Shown here one piece after another: positions 10,819-20,151 of a DNA stretch of 64,000 nt (positions are counted from its first letter, which is position 1; each line of letters opens with the position of its first letter). Made by a program: the position numbers and the translations under genes. Source of the stretch: Rhizoclosmatium globosum. Taxonomy: Eukaryota > Chytridiomycota > Chytridiomycetes > Chytridiales > Chytriomycetaceae. The DNA is taken from positions 82,451 through 146,450 of the forward strand of contig MCGO01000102.1 of assembly GCA_002104985.1 (NCBI GenBank), in the 5' to 3' direction. The notes under the pieces are model-generated. The model was not told the origin of the DNA. It searched no databases and saw only the letters and a program-made list of their open reading frames with translations.

Positions 10819-12545
10819 TCAAACAAAATCAACACGGGCGAAACGCTGGATCATTTCAGGAGTCAAGTTTGCAATTGCATCAAACAAGGCAGTCTTGAAA
10901 CTCATTGGACCCTTGATACCTCCCTGAGCGATAGCTTGTTCCGCAGCAATGCACATGCACAAGATTCCACCTACACCAGCAATAAGGTATGGATCAAAGG
11001 ACTCGTCATCACTTGCAGTCCAAGTCGCCGCAGAAAGAGTCTTTCCCTTCAACTCCGCATTCAAAGCAGCAGCAAATGCGGCGACAAGAGTAGTAGTATC
11101 ACATCCAGTCCCCGTAATCTTCCCCAACCACTCATTCCCATTCGAAACCGCAACAACATCCTTCCCAACCCTGTCCGACACGTAATCGACAGGTCCTGAC
11201 ATTGCAATCGCAGAATTCACTTTCGCAGCAAGGGACCGCACAACGTGAGCTGGTTCCAACATTGTTCCATCCGAATCAACGCCACGCGATTGAACACCGC
11301 CAGAAGTGTTGGCCAGCGCGCCAGCGAGGAACGAAATTTCTCCTGCGTTACCTTTCACGATATCCGTGTGGATTAACGTGACAAGGTCGACGCAGGTTGA
11401 CTGGCGTAGTGGTGTTGCACCTGCACCGACTGGATCGAGAACGACAGGGATGCCGAGGCTGTTTGCCTTCTTTCCCGCGATATGCATGGCGTCAATCCAA
11501 GGGTCCGAGAGGGTTCCGATGTTGAGGACGAGGGAGCCGCAGAAACTTATAATATCGGACGCTTCTTTTGTGCTGTGGGCCATGATTGGGGATGCACCGA
11601 TTGCGAGAAGGACGTTTGCGTTGTCGTTCATGACTACGTAGTTTGTGATGGAATGAACGAGTGGGGTTGATGCACGAACGGAGGACACTGCCTGTGCAAC
11701 TTGATTCACAAGGAGTTGGACGCGTGGGGGGCGGGGGTTGAGGGATCTTGCGATTGAAGATTCAGAATTGTGTTTCAAGAGTGGGTGAATCTTTGCAGCA
11801 AGGTCCTTTGTGGCTTGAGTTGGATTCTGTGCACAAACAATGGCAGAGACAACAGCGCAACCGGCGACAGTCTTGAGTGCAGTTTGAGATTCAATAATCA
11901 GTTGTTCCACATTTTCGACATTAATTCCGCCAATTGCTACAATTGGAAGGGTCGAGACTTGGAGGGGAGTTGAGCCCTGTTGCCCCAAGAGGAGTAAAAT
12001 CGGGGGCGTAGGTTTTAGTAGCCGTTGGAAACACGGCACAAGTTCCAAGGTAATTAGCGAATTCAGAAGAGACAGCTGAATTCACTTCATCTGTGTTTGA
12101 ACAAGTGACACCAATCACCTTTGACGGACCAAGCAGTCTTCGCGCTGTGGCAAGAGGCATGTCATCCTATTATTCATGTTATAATTATGATGTAAGTGAG
12201 TATATCCTGCAGTACCTGTCCAATGTGAATCCCATCAGCATCAACAGCCAATGCAACATCAACTCGATCATTAACAACAAACAAAGCCCCAAACTTGGCG
12301 GCAACAGCTTTCACTTTGTTGGACAGCTCAATAAAGGACTTTGTATCAAGGTCCTTTGCGCGGAGTTGGATGACAGTTGCCCCGCCTTCAAGCGCTTGCT
12401 CAGCGACTGCCACTGCATCCCTTCCAGCTGGAAGCACTGACACATCAATCACAACATACACGGAGAGGTCCAGTGGCTTGGACTCTGCCTTGTTGATGAT
12501 TGTGGTTGTTTTTGTGGTTGTGGTCACTGTCTTTGTTTGCAACAT
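10819..12545 (-). CDS. THI6: Bifunctional thiamine-phosphate synthase / hydroxyethylthiazole kinase
   Basis: Exon 1 (12216-12545) and exon 2 (10819-12166) are joined across a 49 bp intron. The N-terminal half is ThiE: VIQLRAKD, the VVNDRVDVA strand, GIHIGQ and, after the splice, DMPLATARRLLG and a pyrophosphate-binding FPTATK. The C-terminal half is ThiM-like hydroxyethylthiazole kinase, with VHSITNYVV, VLDPVGAGAT and ITGTGCD. This domain order is that of yeast Thi6. Exon 2 changes frame once, near the G run at 11964-11967, between PLGATGLNS and LQVSTLPIVAIGGIN. Removing one base restores about 558 aa, so this is a sequence error or a broken gene. A Thr-rich N-terminal extension resembles that of the next gene. 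Confidence 0.88.
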
Positions 12546-12577
12546 CGTTTTCAAGATCCAATTCCTCTGCATAAATT

Positions 12578-12680
12578 GAGTCCATTATTTATCAAGTTAA
12601 GACTTTAACTATTTTATTGAGCAAAATCCCGACGCACGAATTACCGTGTTCCGGTCAAACGGTTATAAACTTCTCAGCCT
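12578..12680 (-). promoter_or_regulatory. Upstream region of THI6 with paired inverted sites (copy B)
   Basis: The segment lies 33-135 bp upstream of the THI6 start. It contains the inverted repeat CACG-N6-CGTG at 12635-12648 and, three bases later, a perfect CCG-N6-CGG at 12651-12662. The latter is the geometry bound by some Zn2Cys6 dimers. A similar segment occurs at 10648-10752. A role in thiamine control is inference; I did not see the same pair before the THI20-like gene. Confidence 0.45.
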
Positions 12681-12830
12681 GCGCAAACAGAAGGCAAACA
12701 AAGGAAAACAAACAAAACAAAAGAAACAAACTGCGCAACAGTATTGGCTCCCGTTTTTGCTCAATGGGGAGAAAGGAAGGGAAAGGATAAAAGTATAAGG
12801 AAGGTCCGTTAACAAGAATCGCGTCAATCT

Positions 12831-14832
12831 TTAGTCGAGAATGTTGAGACCCATTTCCCAGAACTTGACCTCCAAGATAGTAGCTTGTCTGAAGATTGCG
12901 CACAAATCGTCGAGACGGGTAGTGTTGGACGCTGGCACCATTTCAGTGTACAGACGGAACAAGAGTTCTGATGAGAAGTGGTCAGAGATCGTTTATCTGA
13001 TAGAAATTAAAAACCAACCTTCTCCAGTGGTCACAGCTTGTTGGAAATCTTCTTTTCCGTAGTTTGAGATCCATGCCCAGTACAAGTTACCCTCTAAAAC
13101 AAAGAGTTTAGACTTCACCCGTCACACTCAACAAAAAACGACTCAACACACCTTTCTTTGTAGCTGGGTCGTTCGCAAGCTTCATTCCAATCTCACCATA
13201 CCCAAGCAAACACGGCGCCATAGCCATAAACAAGTCCAAAACATCTCCACTCAACCCCTTCTCCAACACGTACCGCGTGTACGAAAGGTTCGCGGTTGCT
13301 TCCTTAGTCGCCTCAAGCTCTTGCAAGGAAATACCCCATTGCTCACAATACTTGACGTGCAACTGGCTTTCCTCAGCGATATGCAATGCGATTCTGGAGG
13401 CGTTGATGATGTCTGTGAATTTTGTGGCTTTGTAGGCGGCGAGAGCGTGTGCACGGGCATAGTGGAGGAGGTAGATGTAGTCTTGGCGGATGTAGTGTTT
13501 GAAGCTTTCGGTTGGGAGGGTTCCGTCGGCCATTCCGCGGACGAAGGGGTGGTTGATGTATTCGTCCCAGTCTTTGACGCAGGCGGATTTCAAGGTCTGG
13601 ATGAAGGTTTCCCTGTTTGGAGATGGAAGGAAGGTTAAGAGGGGAGATCAGGATTATGGTGAAGTTCTTTACTTGGTGAGTGGTGTTTGTGGGAGGGTAA
13701 TATTGTGGACGTGATTCAATGGACCGTGTCCGCTTCCAATGTTCAAAGATGTGCTGATGGCGTTTGTAACGTATAGCAGACCTTCTTGGACGGCTTGAAC
13801 GACTGGATGATGTTAAGTTCGATGTCAGACACGATTTTAGGCACACATACCTGTCTTGTCAGAGGCAAGGTACGCAGCGATAGCGGCAGATAAGGTACAT
13901 CCAGTTCCGTGTGTGTTCTTGGTAGGAACGTACTCCTTCCAAAACTCAATCAACTCGGAACCAGTGAACAAGACATCCACGCAATACTTTCTGTCAGTTC
14001 CATTGTCTCTCTTGACGGTAGGACTGAGCATCACAACAGACACACCTTCCTTGTTCTTCACAGGAGTTTCCGTAAGAGGGAGATGGCCGCCCTTGATAAG
14101 AACATTCTTGACACCGGCAGCATGCAACAACTTTGCAGCATCATGCATCGCCTCCAAGCTATCAATCTTGCCAGCCCACCCCTTTTGCACATTGGCACAC
14201 AGCACTTCCGCCTCAGGAATGTTTGGTGTTACAACCAACGCCAACGGCAGCAACCGTCCCACAATCGCAGCAACGGCATCTTCCGCAAGCAGCCGATCAC
14301 CACTCGTCGCAATCATCACCGGATCAAGCACAACCTTCGCAAGCCCAAACTCGCTGATCTTGCTGACAACCACCTCAATCATCTCCGCCGAGAAGAGCAT
14401 TCCGGTCTTGACGGCGTCTGTGCCAATGTCAGATAACACCGAATCAAGTTGTTGGGCGACAAAGGCTGTTGGGCACGGGTGGATGCCTTGCACACCTTGC
14501 GTGTTTTGGGCGGTGAGGGCGGTGATCACGCTGGTTCCAAAGGTGCCCAAGGACGTGAAGGTCTTGAGATCGGCTTGGATGCCGGCACCTCCGCCTGAGT
14601 CACTGCCGGCGATGGTGAGCACGCGCGGGAGGGTGTTGAGGGTCATTTGCTTTTCTTTCGTTGAACTTTGACAAGTTGACAGGCTTGACTTTTGGTGGCC
14701 TGAATTGGTAATTGCAGGTACTTGTTCAAGGGGAGTGTACTTGGATTCAGTGACTGTCGTGGTGGTAGTGACGGTCCGGCCTTTGGAAGCTGTTTTCTGG
14801 ATTGTTGTACGTGTGGTGGAAGTCTTCCGCAT
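12831..14832 (-). CDS. THI20: HMP/HMP-P kinase fused to TenA-type thiaminase (THI20 family)
   Basis: Five exons (13851-14832, 13673-13802, 13152-13612, 13019-13093, 12831-12967) give 594 aa. The ThiD half carries [26 protein letters not shown] and [10 protein letters not shown]. It phosphorylates hydroxymethylpyrimidine and its phosphate. The TenA half runs from [14 protein letters not shown] [10 protein letters not shown] through [12 protein letters not shown] to [11 protein letters not shown]. It should hydrolyse aminopyrimidine breakdown products for salvage. Order and fusion match yeast Thi20/21. The first 60 residues before MTLNTLPRV are Thr/Ser/Lys-rich and not part of the enzyme; the ATG at 14647 is an alternative start. 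The donor at 13018 is GTTGGT, non-consensus but required by the frame. Confidence 0.9.
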
Positions 14833-15059
14833 TTACCTTTTGGGGCAAGATCTGAATACAGGCTGAATTGATTAATGACTTTTATTATATTATGTCTGCT
14901 GAATTGGATATGGCCCGTGCAAACTAATATATCTTTACAGATTAGTAGTATCTTTACAGATTAGTAGTGGCACCAAATGGCTCTGTGGAGACTATCTTAG
15001 AGGCTCCACTACTGAAATTAAAAACGTACATTGCTTTAATTACATTCAAACAGTTCTAA
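14833..15059. other. Intergenic, THI20 upstream region
   Basis: The sequence is AT-rich. A short direct repeat (TATCTTTACAGATTAGTAGT, twice at about 14931-14968) is the only structure I see. There is no CCG-N6-CGG site and no TPP-riboswitch core. Confidence 0.4.
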
Positions 15060-15089
15060 AATTTGAGACTGATATCAGGTTTAAGACTT

Positions 15090-15238
15090 CAAATTTGCTT
15101 TACAGTTTCGAGACGTTAAACTTTGCATAACAGTTTTGCGACTTTCGAGACTAAAAAATTTGCGTAATAGTTGAGACTTTAAAATTTGCGTGATAGTTTT
15201 GCGACTTTTTATCTCCGTAGTAGTTTTGCGACTTTAAA
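15090..15238 (+). repeat. Degenerate tandem repeats abutting tRNA-Glu
   Basis: About five diverged copies of a 25-37 bp unit built on TTTGCGTAATAGTTTTGCGA followed by CTTT. The last copy ends directly at the first tRNA base. The unit is not coding. Confidence 0.6.
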
Positions 15239-15310
15239 TCCCATATAGTCCAACGGTCAGGATTCCGCCCTTTCACGGCGGCGGTCGGGGTTCGATTCCC
15301 CGTATGGGAG
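15239..15310 (+). tRNA. tRNA-Glu (UUC)
   Basis: A 72-base cloverleaf without intron. The acceptor stem TCCCATA pairs with TATGGGA (15303-15309), with discriminator G at 15310. The anticodon stem CCGCC (15265-15269) pairs with GGCGG (15277-15281). The loop CTTTCAC carries anticodon TTC at 15272-15274. The T arm contains GGTTCGATTCC, a perfect B box. A run of T follows within a few bases and would end Pol III transcription. Confidence 0.96.
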
Positions 15311-15732
15311 GCTTTTTGATTGTTGGCTGCGGCACACAAGCCCAACACGACATACCTATTTTTAGATCATTCACCCCAAACGTAATATCTCTTTCAATTC
15401 AAACCATACTTTATATACTATTATCAGAACTAGTAAATTACGTAGCGTTTCGGCTCATTTGCACTGTGGATTGTCTTTTTTTTTGGTTGTGGTATGTTGC
15501 GGAGCCTGTTTGAGGTCATCCTTCTCAACTGCATCTACTCAAACGTTCTTCGTCTTATAATCGTTATTTGAATTACATTGTTTCAATTGAAAGCATCGGG
15601 AGTTGTGCGTCTCAGTTTTGGTAACCATGATGGTATGCGTCCGAGTATGGGAAACCTTTAGACAGAACGAACAAGACGAAAAAGATAAACCCCCGACCAA
15701 GCAAAGAAAAGACCCGACCAGCTGTGAAACAG

Positions 15733-15739
15733 TATAAAA
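15733..15739 (+). promoter_or_regulatory. TATA box of the candidate U3 gene
   Basis: TATAAAA lies about 32-36 bp before the inferred RNA 5' end at about 15769, the normal distance for a Pol II snoRNA promoter. A pyrimidine-rich tract follows it. Confidence 0.6.
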
Positions 15740-15768
15740 CGCGTCGTCCTCTCCTCTTTCTTTTTTTT

Positions 15769-16142
15769 TATCGACCAACTCTAAAGGCAAGTCTCCCATC
15801 CCCTTCTTCCCACCACCTCCCCCGTCTACCAACCACCACCACCTACCTACTTTCCCATCGCTCGATCTGATCACTAACCATCTTCTTCACACTCAACAGG
15901 ATCATCTTTATATTTAGTCTCTGCTCTTAGTTTTCCAAACTAGGCATCTTCACAAATGTAGATGATGAGATGAATCCTCCCCCATGAGCAGGAAGTTTCC
16001 ATATACGGTTAGGGATCTCATTCGTTTATTCGTTTGGGTACGCCGTTTTGGGTTGAAGACTGCCTCCGGCCCCCCTTTTGCTGGCCTATGGGTGGGCGAT
16101 AGCGTGGGGCGATGGAGAATGGGGCGATGGACTGTCTGATAC
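15769..16142 (+). ncRNA. U3: Candidate U3 snoRNA with a GC-AG intron
   Basis: U3 guides early pre-18S rRNA cleavage and folding. The inferred 5' exon (ATCGACCAACTCTAAAG, to 15786) joins GATCATCTTTATATTTAG (from 15900), the box A'/A region; yeast U3 reads GTCGAC...CAG|GATCATTTCTATAG. The intron, 15787-15899, begins GCAAGT, has branch sequence CACTAAC at 15872-15878 and ends CAACAG. It falls at the same place as the intron of yeast U3. Downstream are a perfect C' box ATGATGA (15962-15968), a box-B-like GAGCAGGAA (15986-15994), ATGGGTGGG as in the yeast 3' hairpin, and box D GTCTGA (16134-16139). Box C before D is not clear. The 3' end is estimated from box D. Confidence 0.72.
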
Positions 16143-16685
16143 ATTTTACCTCCCTTTCCTCTCCCTTCCTTCCTCAAATGTCAGTGTTGTGGATCGTGAG
16201 CTAGGATGGCGGGTTGCTGTTCCTCGCTACAATCTTGCGACGCTTGATCGTTGAGAACCGTCACATCATATCTAGGCCATTTGGTATATTTCTCTTCTCG
16301 TTTCCTGTCTTTTTCTTTTTGCTTCGCGATGGCTGTGTTGTGTACTGGGAGCTAGGATCGGACTTCAATAGGTCCTTTCTACCTTGTAGTCCTGCATCGC
16401 TGTTATGATAAATGATCTATTCAAAATAAATCTATATTCTTCAAGATTGATGTAGATTTCGATGTACTGAGTGGAAGTGCTGTCTCGCTGTGTCCTCTAT
16501 GCGTTATTTTCAAACAAACAATACAAGAAAAAACATGAACCGGGGTATCTCAAAACGCATACTCTCCAAACCCACTCACCGGTGGCGATCACGAGCTATC
16601 ACTAATCCATCCACTCACAAGTCACCAACTCCAACCCCAAGTTCGAAAAAGTTCCATCTCCCCTTCGTTTTCTTCCTTCCAAAAA
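16143..16685. other. Intergenic, no gene seen
   Basis: About 540 bp between U3 and the Arb2-like gene. Short open frames exist, but none has motifs or splice support. Confidence 0.4.
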
Positions 16686-17680
16686 ATGCTTGCTCCTTCA
16701 AACTCCTTGGCTGAACTTGGGTACACTGTCAACGCGCACTACCACCTTGTCAAGCTTGACGGGTCTCCATATGTGTACAATGTCGATCCATCTGACCGCG
16801 CATTCAATCAGGCGCATTACGAGGCGATTGGAGGTATAGTGCGGACTGGGTGGTTTTTTGAGTGTGATTAATTGGGGGCAAACTGTACAGACGTCTTGAC
16901 AGAATGGATCGTGGAGCAGTTGCAAAGTGTCCATGGATTGGAAAGAGTTAGTGTGCCTGTTGATGCTGTGACAGGGGAGGAGACGAGTTTTGTGTTGATA
17001 AGGTGAGAGAGTCAGAGAGATGAGATCCACAACCCTTTTGACACATTCAAATCAATTACTCATCACACTTGTGAGATAGCCCTGGTGCCCTTGTGTCCGA
17101 GAAACCGTTGATGCTGTTGATCCCTGGATTCGCTATTCAAGTTGGACAGTGGGCGCGCAAGATTGTGATTAATGAGAGTGTGTACAAGGGAAGTATGTTG
17201 GAGTACGTTGAACGCGCACACAAATCTGGATACAATGTTCTCATCTTCAATAGTAATGAGAACCGTGGGAAGGAGAGCGGGAAGGCGATTCGTGGCAGTG
17301 TGAGTGCAGAGGAGCATGTCAAGTATGTGTGGAATGAACTTGCGTCTAAGGCCAAGACGGATAGGGTTGTTGTTGTTGCACATAGTTATGGTGGGCTGTG
17401 TATTATGAAGTTATTGGCAGCATTGGAAAAGCAGGGTTCTTCTGCCAGTGCCAAGATCAAGAGAGTCGCATTGACAGACTCTGTGCACTCTATTGGAGGA
17501 TTGACAGAGACTGGAAAGGGTGGAAAGATTACTGTTAATTTTGTTGCGAGTAACAAGGAGTTGGGAACTGAATTGGGGCCTGATGGGTTTGGTGTTTCCC
17601 GTGTTTCTGCGGGCACTGGCCAGCACGAGCAGACAACTGTGACAGCTATTGATTTAGTTTTCAAGCATTTATCTCACTAG
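16686..17680 (+). CDS. Arb2/FAM172-domain protein
   Basis: Three exons (16686-16833, 16891-17002, 17080-17680) give 286 aa. The core is an alpha/beta-hydrolase-like fold. It contains LLIPGFAIQVGQWARK, NESVYKGSMLEYVERA, YNVLIFNSNENR and a nucleophile-elbow-like VVVAHSYGG. These match the Arb2 domain found in fission-yeast Arb2 (Argonaute chaperone complex), HDA1-type deacetylases and FAM172 proteins. Whether it is catalytic is unclear; the HSYGG serine is present. The short N-terminal segment, LGYTVN..Y.LVKLDG, is also typical of the stand-alone family. A role in chromatin or small-RNA silencing would be inference. Confidence 0.75.
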
Positions 17681-17775
17681 AATCCTCCTGTATGGAATTA
17701 CCAATAAATTGATGGATAGACTTCTTTTCTTTTCCTCCAACAAACCAACAAACTATTAAAAAAAACAACTACGCA

Positions 17776-19143
17776 ATGGATCCGTACGGCCACCACCTCC
17801 CACCCGCGCACTACCCACCGCCCGTCCACTACGCGCCACCACCACCACGCGACCCCCGCGACGACTACTACGGCGGGCCACCACCACCACCACCTTCGCG
17901 CTACGACGACCGGCGCTACGACGACCGACGGGACTTTGACCGCAGAGACGACTACTACCGCCGCGACCCACGTGACGATTACAGACGAGACGACTACAGA
18001 CGACGACGGTTTGTTTTTGTTTTTGGTGTTTGCTGTTAAAACTATCCTCAAAATCACTCTCCTTCCCAGTGACTCCCGCTCCCGCTCGCCTCCAAGACGT
18101 TACGATGACCGTGGCGGTAGAGACAGATTCAGAGACAGCAGACCTCCTAGACGTAACATCTCTCCTTCGGCGAGGGTACATAACTTCTCCCATCTGCTTG
18201 GCCTGTCCATAACTCTAACTGTTGAAAAATTCGAAAAGGGCGTCCCAGAACCATGCAATGTCCTCGGTGTCTTTGGTCTCTCTATTTTGACCCGTGAAAG
18301 AGACTTGGAGAAGTTGTTTGGAGAGTTTGGACCCATCAAGGATATTGCTATCCTGTTTGACAAGCAGACACAAAAGTCGAGAGGCTTTGGGTTTATTACT
18401 TTTGAGGATGTTGAGGCTGCTACTAAGGCTAGAGAAGGTAAATCTGAGTTCAGTGCGAAGTGGTGGCTATTTCATTGGTTGTGTTTGGGGCTGGGCAAAG
18501 GACAGAGTGAAAGAAGTGCAGTGGAGGTGGGGCTCAGCTAATAAGAGTGCGTTGTCAGAGGAAGATTAGTGACGCTAAGAGATCATGTGTGACGAACGGA
18601 GCCAAGTTTCAGGAATGGCGCAGCTGTCAAATCTATATACGACGGACAGTTTTACTAAATTATTCGTATAGCTATGAATGGTTACGAATTCAATGAACGT
18701 AGAATGCGTGTCGACTTTTCACTCACCAAGAGAGGCCATGATTCAACGTAAAGTGCCTCTTTCTTCTCCTCAAAAACTCCTCAATACTTGCATCAAAAAA
18801 CCATCAAAACTTCCTTTTTTGCTTCCCTTCAAACATTCAACCTTCAAAACCACTCAACTTCAAATTACTTGACATTCAACTCATCAAAATTTCTCTCTTT
18901 CAACATCAAAAACAACATATCAACAGACCCGGACAGTACATGGGCCGACCAGATCAAGTGAGAGATGGAGGACGTCCACGTGGGGATGATGTGGGTGGTA
19001 GACGTGACCGTGAGCGTGGTGATCGTGGAGACGACAGACGCGAACCAGATGCAGGTGCGGCCGCTCCTGCAGCATTTGGTGGAGAAGGGGCGGGAGAGGG
19101 ACGTGCTCGTGGAAGAAGCTACTCTCCAGCACCAAGAGACTGA
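17776..19143 (+). CDS. TRA2: Tra2-like SR splicing regulator
   Basis: Five exons (17776-18008, 18070-18175, 18239-18437, 18672-18747, 18927-19143) give 276 aa. The N-terminus is rich in Pro, then Arg/Asp repeats and a short RS stretch. A single RRM follows with RNP2 NVLGVFGLS, RNP1 SRGFGFITF and the end RRMRVDFSLTKRGH. It is followed by the Tra2-specific linker TPGQYMGRP. The tail is Arg/Gly-rich. It should bind purine-rich exon enhancers in the nucleus. The introns of 234 and 179 bp are long for this window; such introns in SR genes often host regulated splicing, but I see no poison-exon signature. Confidence 0.87.
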
Positions 19144-19257
19144 ATAGCCAACATTCTAGTGTGCTTTAGTTTTGGTTTCTGTGTTTTTTAGTTTGTTTTT
19201 TTAATGTTATTCGGTTGGGAAGGAAAGGGGAAGAGTTGAGGAATAAAAGATTCAAAA

Positions 19258-19912
19258 ATGACCAAGCAGTTGAGAGCCACTGTGTTTGATATCCTCCACA
19301 GCCACGGAGTCTATGAAGAATTCATTGCCGAGCTGTCAAAGCCACTTCCTCCAAAACCAACCAAGAAAGATCAGGAAGAGACTGCGGACATTTGGTCGAT
19401 TGAGATCAAGGCTAAAGGTGGGTTCCCTCTGATACTGTGATCATTGAAATCTTACCCAATCCAATCCAATCCAAAAAGAGGGAATCTGCAAATTCAGCAA
19501 ACCACTCATTATCGCAACTGAAGCAACTCCGTCAACCCGCGTCGTTCGTCTGGCCCATTCGTGGTGAGTCACCCAATACACAACCAACACTAGGTCGAAC
19601 CCACGAGTATGTTGACCAATTCAAACCAGGGCCGATGTCTGGGACGTAACGTATGATCCACTCTACGAATACAGCCTCGTCCGCACTACTGCTCTTCCAA
19701 ACACATGGGACTGGATCCCTGTGAATCGGTACAGCACGCATCAGGATGGATTCACTGTATTTGAGACGAAGGAACAGGTGGATGAAGCTGTACAGTATTC
19801 GGAGGATTGGGCTCGTGTGTTGGTTGAGAGAGGGTATGGTGATGTTGGGCAGGCTCAGATCGTGAGACTTGGAGCTCCACAACCTGTTGTGCAGATGCAG
19901 TCGCGTTTGTAA
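19258..19912 (+). CDS. Orphan protein, 175 aa
   Basis: Three exons (19258-19417, 19479-19563, 19630-19912) join in frame. I do not recognise the family. The N-terminus reads like a short helical domain (ATVFDILHSHGVYEEFIAEL), followed by a Pro/Lys linker. The middle and C-terminal part look globular, with many Trp and Tyr (WADVWDVTYDPLYEYS, NTWDWIPVNRYS) and a final helical segment. There is no signal peptide or membrane segment. The start at 19258 lies 115 bp after the Tra2-like stop, and a purine-rich leader precedes it. Confidence 0.6.
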
Positions 19913-20151
19913 TTTATGTGTGTAAATAAAAGGAATTGTTTTCTGTATGCGTTTACTAACGCGTCTTTCAATTGATTTGTTAGAGAAGTAGGTGCTGGCC
20001 AATCATAAGGCGGGTTGATTGTAAGGGATTTTCCAGCAACAATCAGTTCTTCTGGAAGAGAGACGATAGAGAGTTTTTTCAGAGGCGACTCCCTTTTCAT
20101 CATTGCTAGCTGGAATCTTCATTTTCGTTTTGAACTAGTTCCTATTCAAAG

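Noticed and set aside
11960..11975. Programmed frameshift in THI6
   Set aside because: The site is a plain C run without a slippery heptamer or a clear downstream structure, and the same kind of break occurs in unrelated genes here. Sequence error or mutation is simpler.
10819..14900. TPP riboswitch in the thiamine genes
   Set aside because: I looked in the leaders and introns on the coding strand for the conserved CTGAGA and ACCTGA cores and found no credible pair.
15539..15874. Minus-strand 111-residue ORF
   Set aside because: It is the complement of the pyrimidine-rich U3 promoter and intron; its Gly/Trp-rich product is a composition artefact.
17698..18193. Large minus-strand ORFs opposite the Tra2-like gene
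   Set aside because: They mirror the Pro/Arg/Asp repeats of the true gene and have no splice support or motifs.
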